From NCBI RefSeq assembly GCF_900169165.1, contig NZ_FXYY01000027.1:1-40632 (forward strand): 40,632 bases of DNA, in the 5' to 3' direction. The translations under genes and the position numbers were made by a program. This DNA comes from Brevibacterium linens ATCC 9172. Its GTDB lineage: Bacteria; Actinomycetota; Actinomycetes; Actinomycetales; Brevibacteriaceae. The notes beneath the pieces were generated by a model that worked only from the letters and a program-made list of their open reading frames with translations, had not been told where the DNA came from and made no database searches. Below, one piece after another: positions 8,040 to 15,361 of the stretch (position 1 is the first letter of the stretch; each line of letters opens with the position of its first letter).

Positions 8040-8320
8040 GCGATGTGGTCCAGGGGCGAACGGGGCAGCCCCATGCGGCGATGCCAGGCATGGAAGTTCT
8101 CCCACAGGGCGGGCATGAGCTCGGCCGTGTAGTAGGCCGCCGGGTCGGGCACCCCGAGGGCCTCACCGAGGACGACGACGGTGAAGAAGTCGTCCTCGGC
8201 CTGCTGTTCGCGCTTGAGGGTCTGCCGGTAGGGGCCGACGTAGAACTCGACGAGTCCGTCCCGGAACGACGACCACCACTGCCCGAGACCACCCGAGCTC
8301 CCGGAATGCGACTGGGACAT
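8030..8320 (-). CDS. small protein ending in Cys-Cys ('cory-CC-star' type)
   Basis: A 96-residue Trp/Tyr-rich protein (GQWWSSFRDGLVEFYVGPYR near residues 13-32) that ends exactly in HIACC. As I recall, a small actinobacterial family with this invariant terminal Cys-Cys ('cory-CC-star') occurs beside cstA and an ArsA-like ATPase, which is the arrangement here. The terminal Cys pair could be a metal or thiol ligand or a recognition tag for the ATPase; this is inference. It starts 4 bp after cstA and overlaps the ATPase start by 10 nt, so all three are cotranslated. Confidence 0.75.
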   Translation of the reverse strand: MSQSHSGSSGGLGQWWSSFRDGLVEFYVGPYRQTLKREQQAEDDFFTVVVLGEALGVPDPAAYYTAELMPALWENFHAWHRRMGLPRSPLDHIACC

Positions 8321-8324
8321 CGGC

Positions 8325-10052
8325 TCAGACGTTCTCTCGGGTCGCGACGAGCTTCTCGTCGGCGTCCGGGTCCTCGGGCGGTTCCGCCCATGCTCGCCGC
8401 ATCGCCTGGATCGCTTCGATCGCCACCCAGATGCTGGCGATGATGATGACGACGTCGATGGCGAAGAGCAGCCAGTCCTGATTTCCCGGCGTGGTGAAGC
8501 TGACGAGCTGCTCGATGGCCGCCCAGAACGACATGACGAACACGAACACGAGCGGGACGAGGGCCGGTGCCGGGTTGCGCCGCTTGCGGATGAGGATGAC
8601 GGCGATGATCGACAGCGACAGGGATGCCATGAGCTGGTTCGTCGTGCCGAACAGCGGCCAGATCCGCAGTCCCCCTTCTCCGCCGAGCCCCTGGGAGAAG
8701 GTGAGGCCGAGGCCGATGACGACGACGAGGAGCGTGGCCGGGACGTTCGTGATCTTGATCTTCACGGCGTCGCCGACCTCTTGGATGACGAAGCGCAGCA
8801 GACGCATGCCGGTGTCCATCGTCGTCGCGGCGAAGAGCACCGCCATGGTCGCGAGCACCGTCGCCGACAGCGACGCCGGCAGGCCGAGGCCGTGCTCCAT
8901 GAGGGCGCCGCCGCCCTGGACGAAGGCTCCGACGCCGCCTTCGCCGAAGGCCGAGTAGATCTCATGCCACGCTGCGGTGGACTTGATGCCGCCGATGATG
9001 GCCAGCACGGTGCCGAGGGCGAGCAGCCCTTCGCCCACAGCCCCGAAGTAGCCGACGAAACGGGCGTCGGTCTCCTTGTCCAGCTGCTTCGAACTCGTCC
9101 CCGAGGCGACCATGCCGTGGAACCCGGAGATCGCACCGCAGGCGATCGTGACGAACAGCAGCGGCACCATGCTCGGGGTGCCCTCCGGCACTGCGGTGTT
9201 GATGGCGGGGGCGACGATCTCGGGCTTCGTCGCCGAGAACAGGGTCGCCGTGAGCACGGAGCCGAAAAGGAGGATGAGTCCGATGAACAGCTGCACGCCG
9301 TTGATGTAGTCGCGCGGCTGCAGCAGGACCCACACCGGCAGCAGCGAGGCGATCGCTCCGTAGGCGAAGAGCACGACGATCCAGAAGGTCGCCGGTCCCA
9401 CGCCGAGGAAGTCATCGGGCAGGGCGACCGGAACATAGTTGCCGAGCACGATGAGGCCGTAGAGCAGGACGACGCCGACGATGGTGACGGGGATGAGCGG
9501 CACCCGCAGACGGTAGACGCAGACACCGACGATGAGCGCCACGCCGATCGCACCCCAGGCCGGGATCACGGCAGACGGGGTGCTGATGAGCAGGTTCTTG
9601 ATGACTACGGCGAAGGCCGCGATGACCATGAGCAGCAGCAGGAAGATGACGATGAGGAAGAGGTTCGCCCCGCGCTTGCCGATATAGCGCGCCGACAGGG
9701 CTCCGATCGACCGTCCCTTATTGCGTTCGGAGGCCCAGAGCGTGCCGAAGTCGTGCATGCCTGCGAAGAAGACGGTACCCAATGTCACCCACAGCAGGGC
9801 GGGCAGCCAGCCCCAGATGACGGCGATGGCCGGGCCGACGATGGGCGCGGCTCCGGCCACCGAGGTGAAATGGTGGCCCCACAGGATGTATTTGTTCGTG
9901 GGCACGTAGTCGACCCCGTCGTGGAGTTCGTGCGACGGAGTGGTGAAGGAGTCGTCGAGCTTGAAGATCTTGCGCCCGAGGAACTTCGAGTAGAGGAGAT
10001 AGCCGGCGATGAGCATCGCCAGCCCGATGATCATAATCAACAGGGAGCCCAT
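8325..10052 (-). CDS. cstA: CstA family peptide/pyruvate transporter (carbon starvation protein A)
   Basis: A 575-residue multi-spanning membrane protein. Family signatures include LYSKFLGRKIFKLDD near residue 20, the DYVPTNKYILWGHHFTSVAG block (about 48-67), GPAIAVIWGWLPALLWV, GMHDFGTLWASERNKGRSIG, SGFHGMVASGTSSKQLDKET (about 315-334) and the C-terminal LFGTTNQLMASL. Length is normal for the shorter CstA group that includes BtsT-like pyruvate/H+ symporters. It imports pyruvate or small peptides when carbon is limiting; the substrate cannot be told from sequence. A strong GAAGGGAGG precedes the ATG. It heads an operon with the CC-ending protein and the ArsA-like ATPase. Confidence 0.92.
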   Translation of the reverse strand: MGSLLIMIIGLAMLIAGYLLYSKFLGRKIFKLDDSFTTPSHELHDGVDYVPTNKYILWGHHFTSVAGAAPIVGPAIAVIWGWLPALLWVTLGTVFFAGMHDFGTLWASERNKGRSIGALSARYIGKRGANLFLIVIFLLLLMVIAAFAVVIKNLLISTPSAVIPAWGAIGVALIVGVCVYRLRVPLIPVTIVGVVLLYGLIVLGNYVPVALPDDFLGVGPATFWIVVLFAYGAIASLLPVWVLLQPRDYINGVQLFIGLILLFGSVLTATLFSATKPEIVAPAINTAVPEGTPSMVPLLFVTIACGAISGFHGMVASGTSSKQLDKETDARFVGYFGAVGEGLLALGTVLAIIGGIKSTAAWHEIYSAFGEGGVGAFVQGGGALMEHGLGLPASLSATVLATMAVLFAATTMDTGMRLLRFVIQEVGDAVKIKITNVPATLLVVVIGLGLTFSQGLGGEGGLRIWPLFGTTNQLMASLSLSIIAVILIRKRRNPAPALVPLVFVFVMSFWAAIEQLVSFTTPGNQDWLLFAIDVVIIIASIWVAIEAIQAMRRAWAEPPEDPDADEKLVATRENV

Positions 10053-10076
10053 GAGGACCCTCCCTTCGGAGTCGAA

Positions 10077-10094
10077 CGATGCTTCTGCGCATCG
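10077..10094 (-). promoter_or_regulatory. hairpin in the cstA 5' leader
   Basis: CGATGC and GCATCG form a perfect 6-bp stem with a 6-nt loop, between the candidate -10 box (10122-10117) and the cstA start (10052). An ACTGCAGT palindrome follows at 10097-10104. Either could be an operator or an mRNA structure. No regulator is identifiable nearby. Confidence 0.4.
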
Positions 10095-10116
10095 TCACTG
10101 CAGTTCTTCCCAGCAT

Positions 10117-10146
10117 TTTATCAGCGCGCTCGAAGCTCTCCGTCAA
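10117..10146 (-). promoter_or_regulatory. candidate promoter of the cstA operon
   Basis: On the minus strand, TTGACG (10146-10141) is 18 bp from GATAAA (10122-10117), about 65 bp upstream of the cstA ATG. The -35 is near consensus and the A/T-rich -10 stands out in GC-rich surroundings. Inferred from sequence. Confidence 0.5.
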
Positions 10147-10306
10147 TACCGCCTCGGCGTCACCGGATTGAGACCTGCCGGCTGCGCATCCGCCGCGGCC
10201 GACCCCTCTAGCCGCCGCACCGGAGAGGGTATAGCGTGGCAACCGGGCACCGGTCTCCCGTGCCGGAGCCCTGAGATCTGATGACCGTCAACGAAAGGCG
10301 AAGTCA

Positions 10307-10771
10307 ATGACCGATACGAAAGTCAGCGCTTCGAGAACGATCGATGCGGCACCCGAGGACATCTTCGACGTCCTCAACAATCCGGAGCGTCACGCGCAGC
10401 TCGACGGTTCGGGCATGGTGGTCTCCGATGACACGAGCGATCGCATCACCAGGACCGGTCAGAAGTTCACCATGAACATGCAGTGGGATCAGATGGGCGG
10501 CGACTACAAGACCGACAACCACGTCATCGGCTATGAGGAGAACAAGCTGCTGGCCTGGAAGACCGCGCCGGCAGGCGAAGAACCTCCGGGCTGGGAGTGG
10601 GTCTGGGAACTCACGCCGCTGGGTCGGCACTCGACCGAGGTCTCTGTCACCTACGACTGGAGTGCGGTGACCGACAAGGAGCTGCTCAAGAAGATCAGCT
10701 TCCCCGTCGTCAGCGAACAGGACCTCGAGTCCTCGCTCGGCAATCTCGCCGCAGCGGTCTCGCAGGACTGA
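10307..10771 (+). CDS. SRPBCC-superfamily (START/polyketide cyclase-like) protein
   Basis: A 154-residue single-domain protein. The opening VSASRTIDAAPEDIFDVLNNPERHAQLDGSG is the typical first strand and helix of the SRPBCC fold. Alternating beta-strands follow (FTMNMQW, YKTDNHVIGYEENKLLAWKT, WEWVWELTPLG, TEVSVTYDWS), ending in the long C-terminal helix (SSLGNLAAAVSQD). These proteins form a hydrophobic ligand pocket; no catalytic residues can be assigned. It stands alone, diverging from cstA and converging with a small gene across a strong hairpin. Confidence 0.8.
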   Translation: MTDTKVSASRTIDAAPEDIFDVLNNPERHAQLDGSGMVVSDDTSDRITRTGQKFTMNMQWDQMGGDYKTDNHVIGYEENKLLAWKTAPAGEEPPGWEWVWELTPLGRHSTEVSVTYDWSAVTDKELLKKISFPVVSEQDLESSLGNLAAAVSQD

Positions 10772-10822
10772 ACGCTGCCGGGAATCCGCTGGACAACCCT
10801 GCGGAGCGCCCGCTAGCTTCCG

Positions 10823-10862
10823 GCGGCCCTGAGCGAACTCACCGCAGTTCGCTCAGGGCCGC
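10823..10862 (+). terminator. strong hairpin between converging genes
   Basis: A perfect 17-bp inverted repeat (10823-10839 and 10846-10862) with a 6-nt loop. It lies 50 bp after the SRPBCC stop, so it can terminate that transcript. The right arm lies inside the last codons of the opposing gene, whose stop codon is at the hairpin loop, so termination in the other direction would occur within the coding end. No long T-run follows, as is common in high-GC actinobacteria. Confidence 0.7.
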
Positions 10863-11138
10863 TTCCGCGCGCGCACGCCGATCCTCTATCGCCATCTCCC
10901 ACCAGTAGTCGCCACGTTCGCCGAGCCCGATCTTCGCGGCGTTCACCCGCCGCCGGGCTTCGGCCAGATCGTCCTCCGCACCCGCCTTCTTCGCTTTCCC
11001 GACAGCGTTTCGTGCCGCACCGAGGTGGCTCTTGAGCTCCTCGACCACGCGCGGTTCCAGGCCCGGATCGGTTCGTCGCCACCTCCGCCCGGTGACGATC
11101 AGCCACTTCTCGTCGTCGGTGTAGTCGTCCACGCTCAT
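10839..11138 (-). CDS. conserved small actinobacterial protein (often labelled 'biopolymer transporter Tol')
   Basis: A 99-residue, highly charged, mostly helical protein. WLIVTGRRWRRTDPGLEP (residues about 12-29), LKSHLGAARNAV and VNAAKIGLGERGDYWWE recall a small actinobacterial family that carries the misleading database label 'biopolymer transporter Tol'. It has no signal peptide or membrane segment, and its function is unknown. The start overlaps the end of the upstream VOC-like ORF (ATGA), so translation is coupled. Confidence 0.65.
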   Translation of the reverse strand: MSVDDYTDDEKWLIVTGRRWRRTDPGLEPRVVEELKSHLGAARNAVGKAKKAGAEDDLAEARRRVNAAKIGLGERGDYWWEMAIEDRRARAEAALSELR

Positions 11139-11317
11139 CCGACGAAGAGGCAGAACGGGTGGCCGGAGGGATCGGCGAAGACGTACAGCGGCTCGTCGTC
11201 ATCGTCGGTGCGGTCGAGCAGCAGCCGGGCACCCAAGTCCTCCGCACGCTCACGCTGGCACTCGAGGGCATCCCGGTCCGACACCGGTGCCCCCCTCTCC
11301 CGTCTCGCAGGGTTCAT
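11135..11317 (-). CDS. VOC/glyoxalase-like protein, only the C-terminal module
   Basis: About 60 residues containing the second half of a vicinal-oxygen-chelate domain: ERAEDLGARLLLDRT, then PLYVFADPSGHPFCLFVG at the C-terminus, a hallmark of glyoxalase-like proteins. A full domain needs about 110-120 residues and the N-terminal beta-alpha-beta-beta module is absent. It may be a 5'-truncated relic or a minimal half-domain. The ATG at 11317 overlaps the stop of the upstream SnoaL-like ORF (TGATG), and its own end overlaps the next gene. Confidence 0.5.
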   Translation of the reverse strand: MNPARRERGAPVSDRDALECQRERAEDLGARLLLDRTDDDDEPLYVFADPSGHPFCLFVG

Positions 11318-11496
11318 CAGTACTCCAGCGGGGTGAGCACGGCGATCTTCCAGCCCTCGTCGGTCCGCACGAGCTGGTACATGTTCCGCTCGTCGAGGGC
11401 ACCTCCGTGGTAGGTCCAAGTGACGTCGACCCAGATGCTGTGTGCGGTCGATGCAGCCACCTCGACAGCGGTGTCGACCTCAGTGTTCTCATGCAT
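11317..11496 (-). CDS. SnoaL/NTF2-like C-terminal fragment
   Basis: About 59 residues from the ATG at 11496. WVDVTWTYHGGALDE and MYQLVRTDEGWKIAVLTPLEY correspond to the last strands of an NTF2/SnoaL-like fold; the N-terminal helices are missing. It is coupled to the VOC-like ORF through TGATG. Both being half-domains suggests that an ancestral pair was eroded, though the reading frames remain open. Confidence 0.45.
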   Translation of the reverse strand: MHENTEVDTAVEVAASTAHSIWVDVTWTYHGGALDERNMYQLVRTDEGWKIAVLTPLEY

Positions 11497-11554
11497 AGGG
11501 CACAGGCTACTCCGCGCCCCTGACTCCGACCGAGGCCCGTATCCTGGGACTGCC

Positions 11555-12220
11555 ATGACTGATCATCCGATGCCTGCGTCCCGCGAAGACCGCTGGCGCA
11601 GCCGTTTGGCCATGCCGGTGCTCATCGCCGCACTCGTGTCGATTCCCGCGGTGTTCCTCTCCTTCCTCTCGGAGCCGTGGAGCGCCGCCGGCCGCATCGT
11701 CAATCTCCTCTCCGGGCTCGTGCTCGTGGGCGAGACGCTCATCCTCTTCATCGTCTCCGAGGACCGCGTCGCGTGGCTGCGCCGCCACCTGTGGCTCATC
11801 GTCCTCACCATCCTCATCATCCTCGGCGTGCTCTTCGCCCTCGGACCCGTGCAGCTCTTCCGCCTCATCCGCCTCATCGGTGCCCTGCGGATCCTGCGCA
11901 CCGGGCGGATCATCAAGGCCGGCCGGCTCCTGTCCCACCACGTCGACGGCCGGTGGAATCGCCTCGCGGCTCTCGGCGTGTCCGTCCTCGTCGCGATCTT
12001 CACCGCTGCGACGCTGGCGGATCCGACGTCGACGGTACGCGGCCTCCTCCACGAGGTGCTGCCCTTCCGCTTCGGACCGATCGCCGTCGTCGCCTCCGGA
12101 CTCGTGCTCGCGGTCGCGACCTTCATCGTCCTCTTCGACCGCAGCTCACGAGCGGACGCACCGGACGGAGATGGCCGAGACGAGGACGACCGGACGACGA
12201 CTGACGACGGTGAGCGGTGA
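11555..12220 (+). CDS. integral membrane protein with an S4-like arginine helix
   Basis: A 221-residue protein. Five to six hydrophobic segments are visible: near residues 20-38 (MPVLIAALVSIPAVFLSFLS), 45-65, 75-95 (LWLIVLTILIILGVLFALGP), 145-160 and 180-200. After the third comes an amphipathic basic stretch, LFRLIRLIGALRILRTGRII (Arg about every third or fourth residue), reminiscent of the S4 voltage sensor of ion channels. No K+ selectivity-filter motif (TVGYG) is present. The C-terminus is acidic and polar. No Shine-Dalgarno is seen. TATCCT ends 9 nt before the ATG, so the mRNA may be leaderless. Function unknown; resemblance to a voltage-sensor-like protein is tentative. Confidence 0.65.
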   Translation: MTDHPMPASREDRWRSRLAMPVLIAALVSIPAVFLSFLSEPWSAAGRIVNLLSGLVLVGETLILFIVSEDRVAWLRRHLWLIVLTILIILGVLFALGPVQLFRLIRLIGALRILRTGRIIKAGRLLSHHVDGRWNRLAALGVSVLVAIFTAATLADPTSTVRGLLHEVLPFRFGPIAVVASGLVLAVATFIVLFDRSSRADAPDGDGRDEDDRTTTDDGER

Positions 12221-12232
12221 GAGGATGTCTCC

Positions 12233-15200
12233 GTGCCCGAAAATCGACCGACCCACACCGCCATCCCCGCCGATTGGCGTGATGCCTTCGCCCCACTCGC
12301 CGAGGCGGCTCCGCACTCGCACACGCCCGTGGCGCTGGGATTCGAGCTCGTCCAAGTCATCCCCCGCACATGGTTCGAAGCCCAGCACTCCGTCCTCCTC
12401 GACAAGGACGACGTCACCCCGGGCGCGAATCCGAGCCTCGCGATCCGCCCGCTCATGCTCAGCGAGTCCGGCAACTGGGTGAAGAAGTCGCTGTCCTGGC
12501 GCACCATCGACCGGATGGCCCGGCAGTTCGACATCGACCCGGCCCACCAGGAATGGTTCGCCCAACTCGCGGGACTGCGCACCCGCGGGAAGACCGACTT
12601 CACACCCGATGGGGCGCCGTACCACCTCGGCGATTTCCGCACTCCGCTGCTGTGGGATCACTTCACGCAGGGGAAGAGACTCGGCATCGAATTCGTCGGC
12701 ATCAATCCCGCCATGGCCATCCGCATCGGGCACACCGCGAAGGCCGCGATCGATATCCGCCGCAGCCAGAACCGCCTGCAGGTGCAGACGCGGGCAACGA
12801 TCGACGAACGCGAATATGCCCCCGGACTGATCAAACCCATCTGGACGCACGGCATCTTCGGCATCGATGTCACCAGCGGTTTCACCGTCACCCTCGCCCC
12901 TACGGAGACCCCGACGAAGGAATCCGCGCTGCCCGTGCTCCAGTCCCCCGGGCCGATCACCATCCCCGAGGCCGAGACGGAAGAGTTCTTCGCGGAGTAC
13001 TACCCGCAGCTGCGCTCCAGCGCCGAGGTCATCAGCAGCGACGCCACCGTCGCCTTCCCCCAGTACGGCCGGCCCTGCCTCGTTGTCTTCGCCGCCTTCG
13101 GCGCCGGGGACAAACTCTCCTTGCGCTGGTACTGGGAATACCAGGGCCCCCGCCGCACCTTCCCCGTCATCGATCGATTGAAGCTCAGCGCCGCCTCGGC
13201 GAGGGAATACGCGGAGCAACGCGAACTCGACTTCGAAGATGCCGTCGTCACCGAGGTCGACAAACTCCTCGCCGACACCCACGAAACCGGCTCCGCCCTG
13301 CCGACCATCAGAGACGTCGAACTCAACGACGCCGACACCGCGGATTTCGTCGTCAACGTCCTGCCCGGGCTCGAAGAGATCGAACACGTCAAGGTCATCA
13401 CGCGCGGGAAGAAGCAGCCATACCGGGAGCTCGGCGGGGAGCCGAACGTGAAGATCACCTCAGTCGAGTCGGAGAAGAACGACTGGTTCGACCTCGGCTT
13501 CCAGATCAGCATCGACGGCCACCCGGTCCCCTTCGTCAAGCTGTACAAGGCGCTGGCGGCCGGGACGAAGAAGATCAAGCTCTCCGACGATTCGTTCCTG
13601 TCGCTGAACAAGCCGATCTTCGACAAGCTCAAGGCCCTCCTCGCCGAGGCGGACCTCATCCCCGAATGGGAGCCCGGAGCGCCGAAGATCTCCCGCATGC
13701 ATGTGGGTCTGTGGTCGGATTTCGAGGACCTCGCCGACGAGTCCGAACCAGCCGTGACCTGGAGAGACTCGGTGCGCGCACTGGCCGACCTCGAACACCT
13801 GCCCGCCACCGAGGTGCCCGACCTGAACGGTGCGACCCTGCGCCCGTATCAGGTGCAGGGATTCCGATGGTTGGCACTGCTCTACCGGTGCCGCCTCGGC
13901 GGGATCCTCGCCGACGACATGGGCTTGGGCAAGACCCTGCAGACGCTCGCGCTCATCAAGCACGCGAAAGCGAGCACCCCCTTCCTCATCGTCGCTCCCA
14001 CCTCAGTGGTGCCGAATTGGGTGAAGGAGGCGACCGCGTTCACCCCTGACCTCGATGTTCGTGTCGTGGCCGAGTCGACGCGAGCGCGTGGGATCGATCT
14101 CGCCGAGGTGGCTCGCGGTGCCGATGTCATCGTCATGTCGTACGCGATGCTCCGGTTGGAGGAGACCCCGATCTCGCGGATGGAGTGGGCAGGACTCATC
14201 CTCGACGAGGCGCAGTTCGTCAAGAATTCGTCGGCACAGACGCACCTGGCGGCGAAGGAAGTGCGCACACCGTTCCGGCTCGCGCTGACCGGGACTCCGT
14301 TGGAGAACTCGCTGAAGGACGTGTGGTCGCTGTTTTCGATCACATCACCGGGACTGTTTCCGTCACCGCATCGGTTCGAGGAGGAATACGTCCGACCGAT
14401 CGAATCCGGCGAGAACCCGGGACGGATGCAGCGCCTGCAACGGCGGATCCGGCCATTCATGATGCGGCGGACGAAGGATCTCGTCGCCGCGGATCTGCCG
14501 GAGAAGCAGGAGCAGGTCATTTCCGTCGAGCTCAATGCCGCGCACCGGAAGCTCTACGATCGGATTCTGCAGAAGGAGCGGAAGAAGATCCTCGGCTTCA
14601 TCGACAGCGAATACGACAAGCAGCGGTTCATCGTCTTCAGGTCGCTGACGCTGCTGCGGATGCTCGCGCTCGACCCCTCGATCGTCGATGCCGAGCATGC
14701 CGAGGTGCCCTCGTCGAAGTTGGCTGCGCTCCTGGAGCGGCTCGATGACGTCATCGCCGAGGGGCATCGGTCGATCGTGTTCAGCCAGTTCACGTCGTTC
14801 CTGACCAATGTCGCCGCGGAGCTCGACGCGCGCGGGATTCCCTATGTCGTCCTCGACGGGTCGACGCGCAACCGCGGGGCGGTCGTCGATGCATTTCGGA
14901 CCGGTGAGGCGCCGGTGTTCCTCATCAGTCTCAAGGCCGGTGGGTTCGGGCTCAACCTCACCGAGGCGGACTACGTCTTCCTCATGGATCCGTGGTGGAA
15001 TCCCGCCTCGGAGAATCAGGCCATCGACCGGGCGCACAGGATCGGGCAGACGAAGAACGTCATGGTCTACCGCTACGTCGCCGAAGGCACGATCGAGGAG
15101 AAGGTGCTCGCCCTGCAGAAGCGCAAGGCCGAACTCTTCGACGAGCTCATGTCCGATGCCGGCACCTATGAGGGTCGCGGACCCGGCGGCCAAGCCTTCA

Positions 15201-15247
15201 GCCAGACCGTGACCGCCGCGGACATCAAGGGGCTGCTCGAGGGGTAG
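12233..15247 (+). CDS. SNF2-family DEAD-like helicase/ATPase
   Basis: A 1004-residue protein. The first ~530 residues are a bacterial SNF2-associated region without an evident zinc-binding SWIM motif. The ATPase core follows: LRPYQVQGFRWLALL (Q-like motif, about 540), ILADDMGLGKT (Walker A, about 557-567), LILDEAQFVKN (DEAQ box, about 655), LTGTPLENS (motif III), RRTKDLV, and the C-terminal lobe with SLKAGGFGLNLT and ENQAIDRAHRIGQ (about 900-945, motifs V-VI). Such proteins translocate on duplex DNA to remodel nucleoprotein complexes; bacterial targets are mostly unknown (RapA acts on RNA polymerase). The GTG start has GAGAGGA upstream. It begins 12 bp after the membrane-protein gene and may be cotranscribed. 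Confidence 0.9.
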   Translation: MPENRPTHTAIPADWRDAFAPLAEAAPHSHTPVALGFELVQVIPRTWFEAQHSVLLDKDDVTPGANPSLAIRPLMLSESGNWVKKSLSWRTIDRMARQFDIDPAHQEWFAQLAGLRTRGKTDFTPDGAPYHLGDFRTPLLWDHFTQGKRLGIEFVGINPAMAIRIGHTAKAAIDIRRSQNRLQVQTRATIDEREYAPGLIKPIWTHGIFGIDVTSGFTVTLAPTETPTKESALPVLQSPGPITIPEAETEEFFAEYYPQLRSSAEVISSDATVAFPQYGRPCLVVFAAFGAGDKLSLRWYWEYQGPRRTFPVIDRLKLSAASAREYAEQRELDFEDAVVTEVDKLLADTHETGSALPTIRDVELNDADTADFVVNVLPGLEEIEHVKVITRGKKQPYRELGGEPNVKITSVESEKNDWFDLGFQISIDGHPVPFVKLYKALAAGTKKIKLSDDSFLSLNKPIFDKLKALLAEADLIPEWEPGAPKISRMHVGLWSDFEDLADESEPAVTWRDSVRALADLEHLPATEVPDLNGATLRPYQVQGFRWLALLYRCRLGGILADDMGLGKTLQTLALIKHAKASTPFLIVAPTSVVPNWVKEATAFTPDLDVRVVAESTRARGIDLAEVARGADVIVMSYAMLRLEETPISRMEWAGLILDEAQFVKNSSAQTHLAAKEVRTPFRLALTGTPLENSLKDVWSLFSITSPGLFPSPHRFEEEYVRPIESGENPGRMQRLQRRIRPFMMRRTKDLVAADLPEKQEQVISVELNAAHRKLYDRILQKERKKILGFIDSEYDKQRFIVFRSLTLLRMLALDPSIVDAEHAEVPSSKLAALLERLDDVIAEGHRSIVFSQFTSFLTNVAAELDARGIPYVVLDGSTRNRGAVVDAFRTGEAPVFLISLKAGGFGLNLTEADYVFLMDPWWNPASENQAIDRAHRIGQTKNVMVYRYVAEGTIEEKVLALQKRKAELFDELMSDAGTYEGRGPGGQAFSQTVTAADIKGLLEG

Positions 15248-15279
15248 GTGACTCCATCTAACCTCATAGATCCTGAAAA

Positions 15280-15312
15280 AATATTTACTTTAGGTACACT
15301 AAAGTAAATATT
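15280..15312 (+). promoter_or_regulatory. perfect 14-bp inverted repeat upstream of the Fic gene, candidate operator
   Basis: Arms AATATTTACTTTAG (15280-15293) and CTAAAGTAAATATT (15299-15312) are perfect, with a 5-nt spacer. The element is strikingly A/T-rich in a GC-rich genome and lies 50 bp before the Fic ATG. The Fic protein has a C-terminal winged-helix-like region, so autoregulation is plausible. A role as a terminator for the upstream SNF2 gene is possible but there is no T-run. Confidence 0.65.
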
Positions 15313-15361
15313 CTTCAGCTCGTGTTGATCTTAGGACTGCTCAGGAAAGGCGGTCAGCGCC

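Noticed and set aside
8781..10211. 476-codon + strand ORF opposite cstA
   Set aside because: His/Asp/Glu-rich mirror of a high-GC membrane protein gene; no domain and no Shine-Dalgarno.
12146..13387. 413-codon minus ORF opposite the SNF2 gene
   Set aside because: Antisense shadow; the + strand holds a complete helicase with canonical motifs.
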